Positions 1-5,291 of a stretch of DNA of 5,362 nucleotides are shown piece by piece. The notes beneath the pieces are model-generated. The model made no database searches, was not told where the DNA came from, and saw only the letters and a program-made list of their open reading frames with translations. This stretch comes from Candidatus Solincola jinzensis (GTDB lineage: Bacteria > Actinomycetota > Geothermincolia > Geothermincolales > RBG-13-55-18): assembly GCA_015711875.1 (NCBI GenBank), contig JACVJG010000240.1, positions 1 through 5,362 of the forward strand, written 5' to 3'. Within the stretch, counting starts at the first letter, position 1. Each line of letters opens with the position of its first letter. The position numbers and the translations under genes are program-made.

Positions 1-282
1 ATCCGCAGGTACCTGGCGAAGGCCACGCCGGAGTGCGCGTTTCTGGGAGAGGAAAGCGGGCGTGCGGGCTCGCAAGCGCGTGCCTGGGTGGTGGACCTGA
101 AATACGGTCACCATGGATCGGCTTTCCTGCGCGAGGCGGGAAGGAGAGGGGCGAAGACCGCTGACGGAGCCGGGATGCTTCTGCACCAGGCGGGTATCTC
201 CTTCCGCCTGTGGACGGGCATGGAGCCGCCGCTGCAGAAGATGCGCGCAGCGCTAGAGCGAGCGGTGGGGAGGCCGGGATGA
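1..282 (+). CDS. aroE: Shikimate dehydrogenase, C-terminal part (5' end outside window)
   Basis: Frame 1 is open from the first base to the TGA at 280-282, giving 93 residues of a protein that begins before the window. The end matches the C-terminus of AroE, the NADPH-dependent enzyme that reduces 3-dehydroshikimate to shikimate in the cytoplasmic pathway to aromatic amino acids. Seen features are the VVDLKY strand end, an FLREAGRRGAKTADGAGML stretch like the family's LL..A...G....DG..ML, then LHQAG with the conserved Gln near the substrate site, and the closing LWTG.EPP....M helix. The usual Tyr-Asn-Pro after the DL strand reads Tyr-Gly-His here, a mild deviation. The gene ends 20 bases before pilB, so the two are probably co-transcribed although their functions are unrelated. 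Whether the catalytic N-terminal domain is intact cannot be seen. Confidence 0.88.
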   Translation: MRRYLAKATPECAFLGEESGRAGSQARAWVVDLKYGHHGSAFLREAGRRGAKTADGAGMLLHQAGISFRLWTGMEPPLQKMRAALERAVGRPG

Positions 283-288
283 AGTAAA

Positions 289-294
289 AAGGGA
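289..294 (+). promoter_or_regulatory. Ribosome binding site of pilB
   Basis: AAGGGA lies 8 bases before the ATG at 303, in the short aroE-pilB gap. It supports the ATG at 303 as the pilB start. The gap has no room for a separate promoter, so pilB is probably read from a promoter in or before aroE. Confidence 0.6.
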
Positions 295-302
295 CGGAAC
301 CT

Positions 303-1970
303 ATGCAGAAGCCGAAAAAGGAAAAACTGGGACAGATATTAATAAAGAACCGCATCATCACCGAAGAGCAGTTGGAGCAGGCGCTGGCACGCCAGCGGGA
401 GACGGGAGAATCTCTGGGCAGGGTGCTCATCGACATGAAGATGGTGAGCGAGGGTGCCCTGACTTCGATACTTGCCAGGCAGATAGGCCTGAAATATGTG
501 GACTTGGCGAATTACGATGTGGATATAGCCGCCTCGTCGCTGGTGGACGCGGAGGTCGCCAGGCGCTACTCGCTTATACCCGTTGGCTTCGAGGGGGACA
601 AGCTTCTGGTGGCCATGGCCGACCCCACCAACGTGTTCGCGCTTGACGATATCCGCATCATGACCGGCATGGATATAGAGCCGCTGGTGGCTACTAAAGA
701 GGACATCATCTCCGCCATCAACCGCTATTGCCGCACCGAAACGGATCTGGACATAAGTACTGATGATATGGCCAAGGAAGCAAGCGAGCCGGGAGAAGAA
801 GCGGAGGCGGAAGACGCGCCTATCGTGAAATACGTCAACCTGCTCATAAGCGAGGCGGTGAATGACAGGGCGAGCGACGTGCACATAGAGCCCATGGAAA
901 ACGACGTGCGCATAAGATACCGCATTGACGGAGTGCTTCATGAGATAAGGAGAAACCCCAAAGCCATACATTCGGGAGTGGTGGCCAGGATAAAGGTAAT
1001 GGCGGATATGAACATCGCCGAGAAACGCCTGCCCCAGGACGGCAGGGCGTCAGTGGACATCCTGGGCAAGCCGGTGGACCTTCGCGTGGCATCCCTACCC
1101 ACCATTCACGGGGAGAAAATAGTCCTCCGTATCCTCGACAAGAGCGCTTCCCTGATGAGTCTGGAGGAGCTGGGCTTCAGCGAGGATCTGCTCGAGAAAT
1201 ACTCCCGCAGCTTTCACAAGCCTTACGGGACCATAATGGTCACTGGCCCCACGGGCAGCGGAAAGACCACCACCCTTTACGCAACCCTCAACGTGCTCAA
1301 CTCCATAAAACTCAATATCATCACCGTTGAGGACCCAGTGGAGTACAGATTGCCCCTCATAAACCAGGTGCAGGTTCATTATAAGGCCGGGCTTACCTTC
1401 GCTTCCGCGCTGCGATCGATCTTGCGCTGCGACCCCGACATCGTGATGATAGGCGAGATCAGGGATCCTGAATCGGCGCAGATCGCTATAGAATCTGCCC
1501 TCACGGGCCACCTGGTGCTCTCGACCCTCCATACCAACGACGCCCCGAGCGCCCTCACTCGCCTGCTGGAGATGGGCATCGAGCCCTTCCTCATCGCCTC
1601 AGCCGTGGATTGCGTGAGTTCCCAGAGGCTGGCGCGAAGGCTTTGCGAGCGCTGCAAAGAGGCGTACGAGCCGGATCCGGAATACCTGGCCAAGATAGGA
1701 TTCCCTTGGGACGAGAGGACCGATCAGGTACTTTTCAAGCCTCGCGGCTGCCCGGCCTGCAATAACACCGGTTTCAAGGGGAGGGTGGGGATCTACGAGG
1801 TGCTGGAAGTTACGGAAAACATCGAGCACTTGGTGGCGAGGAACGCTCCCCACGTGGAGATAGCCGAGATGGCCAAGTCGGAAGGGATGAGGACGCTTCG
1901 TGACGAGGGCTTCGTGAAGGTAAAGGAGGGGATCACGTCGATAGACGAGGTGTTGAGGGTTATCATGTAG
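303..1970 (+). CDS. pilB: Type IV pilus extension ATPase PilB (GspE family)
   Basis: This 555-residue protein is a hexameric secretion ATPase of the GspE/PilB family that powers pilin addition through PilC at the inner face of the membrane. Residues 8-60 form a tandem MshEN-type motif pair (LGQILI...Q31 and LGRVLI...Q60) separated by five residues, the module known to bind c-di-GMP in MshE. The rest of the N-domain runs to about 150, followed by an acidic linker (about 151-173). The N2D domain (about 174-295) contains ASDVHIEP. The ATPase core has Walker A GPTGSGKT (315-322), Asp box TVEDPVEY (341-348), Walker B with DPDIVMIGEIRD and catalytic Glu385, and His box TGHLVLSTLHTND with His403 and His410. 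Cys448, Cys451, Cys483 and Cys486 form the zinc-binding CxxC pair typical of PilB and GspE. The length is normal for the family. A type II secretion GspE is the alternative, but the adjacent pilT argues for a pilus. Confidence 0.96.
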   Translation: MQKPKKEKLGQILIKNRIITEEQLEQALARQRETGESLGRVLIDMKMVSEGALTSILARQIGLKYVDLANYDVDIAASSLVDAEVARRYSLIPVGFEGDKLLVAMADPTNVFALDDIRIMTGMDIEPLVATKEDIISAINRYCRTETDLDISTDDMAKEASEPGEEAEAEDAPIVKYVNLLISEAVNDRASDVHIEPMENDVRIRYRIDGVLHEIRRNPKAIHSGVVARIKVMADMNIAEKRLPQDGRASVDILGKPVDLRVASLPTIHGEKIVLRILDKSASLMSLEELGFSEDLLEKYSRSFHKPYGTIMVTGPTGSGKTTTLYATLNVLNSIKLNIITVEDPVEYRLPLINQVQVHYKAGLTFASALRSILRCDPDIVMIGEIRDPESAQIAIESALTGHLVLSTLHTNDAPSALTRLLEMGIEPFLIASAVDCVSSQRLARRLCERCKEAYEPDPEYLAKIGFPWDERTDQVLFKPRGCPACNNTGFKGRVGIYEVLEVTENIEHLVARNAPHVEIAEMAKSEGMRTLRDEGFVKVKEGITSIDEVLRVIM

Positions 1971-2023
1971 CGAAGTCCCCACGAAACCTTTCGGTGGTGA
2001 TGGCGAGTTATGCGGCTGAGAAG

Positions 2024-2068
2024 GCGTTACGCTTTTCGTAAACACTGTGGCACAGAGGCCAGTAACGC
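2024..2068 (+). repeat. Overlapping inverted repeats with mutually exclusive pairings
   Basis: GCGTTAC at 2024-2030 is the exact complement of GTAACGC at 2062-2068. The part TTACG (2027-2031) can instead pair with CGTAA at 2037-2041. Between them lies CTGTGGCACAG (2045-2055), an 11-base palindrome around a central G. The two stems share bases and cannot form together. The stems are short (5-7 bp), so chance is a real possibility. Confidence 0.35.
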
Positions 2069-2213
2069 AACGGGACGATGTGGTGTACGGAGCGGGGCTG
2101 GCAGGTGAGGGGCGCAGGCGACGTGAGGCGTCACTGGGGCAGGAGCAGTGGCGGATAGGGGCATCGCCGGGGTTGTAATGGATGGCGATGATAGCAGAAA
2201 ATAGGAAAAAGCG

Positions 2214-2255
2214 GTATGTATCTGACGGCACCGAGCGGAGATGCCGGTTTCATAC
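2214..2255 (+). repeat. Nested inverted repeat upstream of pilT
   Basis: Outer arms GTATG (2214-2218) and CATAC (2251-2255) enclose inner arms CGGCA (2226-2230) and TGCCG (2242-2246), with an 11-base loop and an unpaired internal section. Together they could fold as a two-part hairpin about 110 bases before the pilT start. No T run follows. It could be a leader hairpin or an operator, or chance. Confidence 0.35.
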
Positions 2256-2351
2256 AAGGGCGTTTATAAACATGACAAAAACACTGCAAAGAACACGGTG
2301 ATGGCTCGGCCGAGAAGGCGTGAGTAGACTCCCAGGAGATGAAGGACGGAG

Positions 2352-2358
2352 AGGAGGA
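2352..2358 (+). promoter_or_regulatory. Strong ribosome binding site that sets the pilT start at TTG
   Basis: AGGAGGA, a near-perfect Shine-Dalgarno sequence, sits 6 bases before the TTG at 2365. The upstream in-frame GTG at 2320 has AGAAGG only one base before it, which is too close. The in-frame GTG at 2371 is a little too far from AGGAGGA. The TTG also gives a protein that begins as PilT proteins usually do, a few residues before the DINELLEEV helix. Confidence 0.75.
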
Positions 2359-2364
2359 ACGGCG

Positions 2365-3432
2365 TTGGCTGTGAAGCTCGATATCAACGAACTACTGGAG
2401 GAGGTGCTGGTAAGGGGGGCATCGGACCTGCATATCACGGTGGGCGCGCCGCCGGTTATGCGCATCAACGGCGTCCTGGTGCGCCTGGAAGAATACCCCA
2501 GGCTAACCTCCAACGACACCAGGGACATGGTTTACAGCATCCTCACCGCCCGGCAGAGGGAGCAACTGGAGAGCAATCTTGAATACGACCTCTCCTATTC
2601 AGTGCCGGGGAGCGCGCGCTTCCGCGTCAACGCCTACTTCCAGCGCAACAGCATCGGGGCTGCGTTCCGCATCATCCCCTACCGCATAAAAACCATACAG
2701 GAGCTCCACCTGCCGCAGGTTCTGGAGGAGTTCTGCATGCTGCCGCGCGGCTTCATACTGGTGACCGGCCCCACGGGACAGGGAAAGTCCACCACCCTGG
2801 CGGCCATGATCAACGTCATCAACGAGACCCGCAACCTTCATATCATCACCGTTGAGGACCCCATAGAGTTCCTGCACGTGCATAAGAAGTGCATCGTCAA
2901 CCAGCGCGAGGTGGGAGGCGACACCCATTCCTTCTCCAACGCCCTGAAATATGTGTTGCGCCAGGACCCAGATGTCATCCTGGTGGGGGAGATGAGGGAC
3001 CTGGAGACCATCTCCACGGCCCTGACGGCGGCGGAAACCGGGCATCTTGTCTTCGCGACCCTTCACACCCAGGACGCGCCCCAGACCATCGACCGCATCA
3101 TAGACGTTTTCCCCACCTACCAGCAGCAGCAGGTCCGCATGCAGCTCGCGGGAACCATACAGGCCATCGTCACCCAGCAGCTTTTGCCCACCAAAGACGG
3201 CCAGAGCCGCATCCCCGCCGTGGAGGTGATGGTGGCGACGTCGGCCATCCGCAACCTCATCCGCGAGGGCAAGGCGCACCAGATCTATTCCGCCATGCAG
3301 GCGGGCGGCCAATACAAGATGCAGACCATGGACCATTCCATTGCTGCCCTATACAAGCGGGGTTTGATCAGCTATGAGGTCGCCATGGGGCGCTGCAATA
3401 ACCGCGATGAGATGATCAGGCTGATAGGATAA
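2365..3432 (+). CDS. pilT: Type IV pilus retraction ATPase PilT
   Basis: PilT is the cytoplasmic hexameric ATPase that removes pilin subunits through PilC, retracting the pilus for twitching, DNA uptake and surface sensing. From the TTG start it has 355 residues, the normal PilT length. The N-domain has the family's RGASDLHITVGAPP (17-30). The core shows Walker A GPTGQGKST (135-143, with Gln where many have Ser), Asp box TVEDPIEF (162-169), Walker B DPDVILVGEMRD (201-212, catalytic Glu209) and His box TGHLVFATLHTQDA (225-238). AIRNLIREGK at 294-303 is the PilT signature essential for retraction and separates it from PilB. The C-terminal MQTMDHSIAALYKRGLISYE is typical. It lacks the MshEN domain and zinc cysteines of PilB, as expected. 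A longer form from GTG 2320 (370 residues) is possible but its extra residues look unlike the family. Confidence 0.96.
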   Translation: MAVKLDINELLEEVLVRGASDLHITVGAPPVMRINGVLVRLEEYPRLTSNDTRDMVYSILTARQREQLESNLEYDLSYSVPGSARFRVNAYFQRNSIGAAFRIIPYRIKTIQELHLPQVLEEFCMLPRGFILVTGPTGQGKSTTLAAMINVINETRNLHIITVEDPIEFLHVHKKCIVNQREVGGDTHSFSNALKYVLRQDPDVILVGEMRDLETISTALTAAETGHLVFATLHTQDAPQTIDRIIDVFPTYQQQQVRMQLAGTIQAIVTQQLLPTKDGQSRIPAVEVMVATSAIRNLIREGKAHQIYSAMQAGGQYKMQTMDHSIAALYKRGLISYEVAMGRCNNRDEMIRLIG

Positions 3433-3446
3433 AGGAGCGGAAAGTC

Positions 3447-3523
3447 GCCGGTTTGTGCCCGCAAAGAAGAGAGTTATATTCGCCTATAAGCGAGGTTTTC
3501 CAAAGAAGACGTTTACGGCCTAT
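3447..3523 (+). repeat. Diverged tandem direct repeat after pilT
   Basis: Two adjacent units share the same order of blocks. The first (3447-3487) reads GGTTT, CAAAGAAGA, GTTA and GCCTAT with short spacers. The second (3490-3523) reads GGTTT, CAAAGAAGA, GTTT and GCCTAT. CAAAGAAGA is identical at 3462-3470 and 3501-3509. The second unit is about 7 bases shorter. The second GCCTAT is also part of the near-palindrome CCTAT-GT-ATAGG at 3519-3530. This looks like an old duplication or paired protein-binding sites. Confidence 0.5.
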
Positions 3524-3561
3524 GTATAGGTTGTAAAATGCAGGTCTTTGCGATAGGTGAA

Positions 3562-3610
3562 GGACTCAGGTGCAATCTCGAAGTCCGATAACGCGAATGC
3601 GCGATATTCG
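3562..3610 (+). repeat. Two small consecutive inverted repeats
   Basis: GGACT (3562-3566) pairs with AGTCC (3582-3586) across a 15-base loop, and CGAAT (3594-3598) pairs with ATTCG (3606-3610) across 7 bases. They stand directly before the 10-bp-arm hairpin at 3618-3655, so the stretch could fold as a chain of three stems. Each is only 5 bp and weak alone. Confidence 0.35.
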
Positions 3611-3617
3611 ATCGTCG

Positions 3618-3655
3618 ATCCCCGGTTAACGGTTTTCGGGAAAAGAACCGGGGAT
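3618..3655 (+). repeat. Perfect 10-bp inverted repeat (hairpin) between pilT and pilC
   Basis: ATCCCCGGTT (3618-3627) and AACCGGGGAT (3646-3655) are exact complements around an 18-base loop. Inside the loop TTTT (3633-3636) and AAAA (3641-3644) can pair around CGGG, so a nested hairpin forms. Just before it GATCG-T-CGATC (3610-3620) is a further palindrome overlapping the left arm. No T run follows the right arm, so this is not a standard intrinsic terminator. It could be a U-less terminator, an mRNA processing or stability hairpin at the pilT 3' end, or a binding site in DNA. Confidence 0.65.
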
Positions 3656-3763
3656 GAGTGTATGAGGTGATAGGAAAGGGTTATGAGAAGGGGGGCGCGT
3701 AATCCGAATCTGCTTTGATCCGGCGATAAAGTTGAAAGGAGAAAATAACGATATAAAATCAGT

Positions 3764-3871
3764 ATGAAAGATTTGATAGAAATAGATTTGGGTTCAGAAA
3801 AGATAAGATTTGTCGAGATGAGTTGTAAGAGTTAAGATTTTGACATTTCTGTTGAAAAAGTAGTAATTTGA
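3764..3871 (+). pseudogene. Possible relict of a pilM N-terminus
   Basis: From ATG 3764 the frame reads MKDL then IEIDLGSEKIRFVEMS and stops at TAA 3833-3835 after 23 residues. In the same frame it continues DFDISVEKVVI to TGA 3869. PilM, the actin-like cytoplasmic pilus protein, begins with a first-strand motif of the form GIDIGS..IK.VEL followed by a short loop and a ..VE....V strand, and this frame follows that pattern across the stop. No ribosome site is at a good distance (AAAGGAG ends 22 bases before the ATG). The codons are AT-rich, unlike the neighbours. Only about 35 codons are recognisable, so a chance resemblance cannot be excluded. If real, it is a broken duplicate or the remains of an earlier gene order. 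Confidence 0.35.
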
Positions 3872-3877
3872 TAATAT
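3840..3877 (+). promoter_or_regulatory. Possible promoter for pilC
   Basis: A perfect TTGACA lies at 3840-3845. An extended -10-like TG-A-TAATAT lies at 3869-3877. The distance between them is about 26 bases, too long for a normal sigma-A pair, and no good -10 lies 16-18 bases from TTGACA. TTGAAA at 3852-3857 is 14 bases from TAATAT, which is short. The surrounding AT-rich stretch about 55-90 bases before pilC is a sensible place for a promoter, but the exact elements are uncertain. Confidence 0.25.
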
Positions 3878-3915
3878 CGGCAAAGTGAAGTTGCAGGTTA
3901 TAGGGGGTTGAGGTA

Positions 3916-3921
3916 AAGGAG
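3916..3921 (+). promoter_or_regulatory. Ribosome binding site of pilC
   Basis: AAGGAG ends 9 bases before the TTG at 3931, a workable distance. A GTG at 3923 is out of frame with pilC. The protein from TTG begins MAQTYSYRVRDKQGK, like known PilC N-termini, so TTG is the best start. Confidence 0.6.
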
Positions 3922-3930
3922 CGTGAGGTC

Positions 3931-5157
3931 TTGGCGCAGACCTATTCCTACCGGGTAAGGGACAAGCAGGGGAAGATCATCACCGGCAAACTTGAAGCGG
4001 ATAATGAAGCCCTGGTGTCACAGCGGCTGCGTGAGATGGGGTATTTCGTCATCGCGGTAGAGCAGGAGAAAGTCTCGCTTGCGAAAAAGGAGATCCGCAT
4101 CTTCCAGCCCAAGGTCAAGGGCAAGGACATCACGGTCTTCACGCGGCAGTTCGCCACCATGATCAACGCTGGACTCCCGCTGGTAAAATGCCTCAGCATC
4201 CTCTCTGAGCAAACCGAGAGCCCCGTGCTCTCAGAGGTGGTTGCTGACGTGCAGCACGAGGTGGAGATGGGGCGCTCGCTATCGGAGGCCATGTCCAAAC
4301 ACGGCAATATCTTTAAAGATCTATATACAAGTATGGTAAAGGCGGGCGAGATCGGCGGCGTACTTGACGATGTTCTCTTGCGCATAGCTACGACATTGGA
4401 GAGCGAGGACGAGATCAGGCGGAGGATAAAATCGGCCCTGACCTATCCCGTGGCCATGTTCGCTATCTCCATTCTGCTCCTCATCATCATGCTGGTTTTC
4501 GTGGTGCCGGCATTCGAGAGGATGTTCGCGCAGATGGGAGCGACCCTTCCTTTCCTGACCCGTATAATCATGGGTATTAGCCACTTCCTGGTGAGCTGGA
4601 AGGGGGCAATACTCCTTATCCTGTTCATAATCGGCGGTGTGTTTCTCAGGAGATGGCTGAAGACACCGGCGGGGAGGCGGCGTCTGGATGGCTTGAAACT
4701 GAAGCTGCCCGTTTTTGGCTCCCTCTTCCACAAAATGGCTCTATCCCGTTTTTCCAGAACCCTAGGAACCCTGGTATCCAGTGGCGTGCCTATTTTGCAG
4801 GCGTTGGAGATCACCTCCAACACGGTCGGGAACGTGCTGGTGGCGGAGGCGGTAGAGAACGTGAGGGCAGGGGTCAAGGAAGGCGATTCCATCGCCCGGC
4901 CTCTGGGGCAAAGCCCATTATTCCCCCCCATGGTGACCCAGATGCTTGCCATCGGCGAGGAAACAGGCGCGCTCGATACCATGCTCAACAAGGTTTCTGA
5001 CTTCTACGATTCTGAGGTGTCGGCGACCGTGGAAGCCCTCACCTCGCTCCTGGAGCCGCTGCTCATCGTTTTCCTGGGCATAGTGGTTGGAACCATAGTC
5101 ATCGCCCTGTATATGCCTATTTTCTCTCTTGTTACGCAGTTCACGCAGCAGAGTTGA
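3931..5157 (+). CDS. pilC: Type IV pilus inner-membrane platform protein PilC (GspF family)
   Basis: PilC is the polytopic membrane protein at the base of the pilus; PilB and PilT act on its cytoplasmic domains to add or remove pilins. The 408-residue length is normal. After the N-terminal YSYRVRDKQGKIITGKLEAD the protein has two GspF domains. The first (about 70-192) starts FTRQFATMINAGLPL and has MVKAGEIGGVLDDVL (135-149). The second (about 274-395) starts FSRTLGTLVSSGVPI and has AIGEETGALDTML (340-352). These are the paired repeat motifs of the family. Hydrophobic segments lie at about 174-195, 219-239 and 377-397, the usual three membrane helices. Start is TTG 3931, since no ATG or GTG fits the family N-terminus. 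GspF of a type II system is the alternative, disfavoured by pilT next door. The 498-base gap before it suggests separate transcription from pilT. Confidence 0.96.
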   Translation: MAQTYSYRVRDKQGKIITGKLEADNEALVSQRLREMGYFVIAVEQEKVSLAKKEIRIFQPKVKGKDITVFTRQFATMINAGLPLVKCLSILSEQTESPVLSEVVADVQHEVEMGRSLSEAMSKHGNIFKDLYTSMVKAGEIGGVLDDVLLRIATTLESEDEIRRRIKSALTYPVAMFAISILLLIIMLVFVVPAFERMFAQMGATLPFLTRIIMGISHFLVSWKGAILLILFIIGGVFLRRWLKTPAGRRRLDGLKLKLPVFGSLFHKMALSRFSRTLGTLVSSGVPILQALEITSNTVGNVLVAEAVENVRAGVKEGDSIARPLGQSPLFPPMVTQMLAIGEETGALDTMLNKVSDFYDSEVSATVEALTSLLEPLLIVFLGIVVGTIVIALYMPIFSLVTQFTQQS

Positions 5158-5291
5158 GCAGGGTTAGAGGCCTTTGGCCCAAATAGTTGCCTCGAGGAAG
5201 GATGAACGTCTGAAATCAATATAGGCTTATAAAGCATTAAAAGGTTAAGAGATCTTTATGCTTGTCGATATCAGGTTTGAGTAAAAGGTCA
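5158..5291 (+). other. Leader region downstream of pilC, no gene seen
   Basis: Just after the pilC stop, GGCC-TTT-GGCC (5169-5179) is a 4-bp hairpin and CCTCGAGG (5190-5197) a palindrome; neither has a T run, so I see no clear terminator. From about 5198 the DNA becomes AT-rich, with stretches such as TTATAAAG near 5227, resembling the segment before pilC. It may carry a promoter for the next gene, but I cannot assign elements. Confidence 0.4.

Larger units (their letters stand above)
1971..2364 (+). other. pilB-pilT intergenic region with inverted repeats, no gene seen
   Basis: No convincing gene lies here. Base composition is like the flanking genes up to about 2190 and becomes more AT-rich around 2190-2290. 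Several short inverted repeats occur: CCAC-GAAA/TTTC-GTGG at 1979-1997 just after the pilB stop, the overlapping pairs at 2024-2068, the nested arms at 2214-2255, and the 10-base palindrome CTCGGCCGAG at 2305-2314. None is followed by a T run, so none is a classical intrinsic terminator. I searched by eye for the conserved GGGACGCAAAGC-like core of c-di-GMP-I riboswitches and did not find it. The gap is unusually long for adjacent genes of one machine and may hold a leader RNA or a promoter for pilT. Confidence 0.55.
3433..3930 (+). other. pilT-pilC intergenic region, structured left half and AT-rich right half
   Basis: A 498-base gap separates two genes of the same machine. The left part (to about 3660) has mixed composition with a diverged direct repeat and three consecutive inverted repeats. 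From 3721 to 3900 GC falls to about 30% by my count (54 of 180 bases), against clearly GC-rich flanking genes, and only about 11 of those 180 bases are C on the + strand. No intact gene is seen. The right part holds a PilM-like broken frame and a promoter-like stretch. A plausible reading is transcript end or processing after pilT, then a separate promoter for pilC. Relict coding sequence or an inserted segment would also fit. Confidence 0.6.

Noticed and set aside
339..971. Long minus-strand open frames opposite pilB, pilT and pilC
   Set aside because: They are antisense shadows of strongly conserved genes with no ribosome sites or recognisable domains.
1979..1997. Intrinsic terminator after pilB
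   Set aside because: The small stem CCAC-GAAA/TTTC-GTGG has a bulge, a two-base loop and no T run.
2047..2178. Open frame from GTG 2047 to TAA near 2178
   Set aside because: It has no ribosome site, Arg- and Gly-rich sequence without family likeness, and overlaps inverted repeats.
1971..2364. c-di-GMP riboswitch upstream of pilT
   Set aside because: Such switches occur before pilus genes in some bacteria, but the conserved GGGACGCAAAGC-type core is not present here or in the other gaps.
2339..2374. 11-codon upstream frame overlapping the pilT start
   Set aside because: AGGAG touches its ATG directly, so it is unlikely to be translated; the stronger AGGAGGA serves the TTG at 2365.
2889..3377. 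162-codon open frame inside pilT in another + frame
   Set aside because: It is a shadow of pilT caused by GC-rich codons; its His-, Pro- and Arg-rich translation matches no family while the pilT frame is fully conserved.
3683..3718. Short frame MRRGARNPNLL after AGGAAAGGG
   Set aside because: The ribosome-like site is fair, but 11 codons without any likeness or coupling to a downstream gene are not enough.
5169..5179. Intrinsic terminator after pilC
   Set aside because: GGCC-TTT-GGCC is only 4 bp and is followed by CAAATAG, not a T run.
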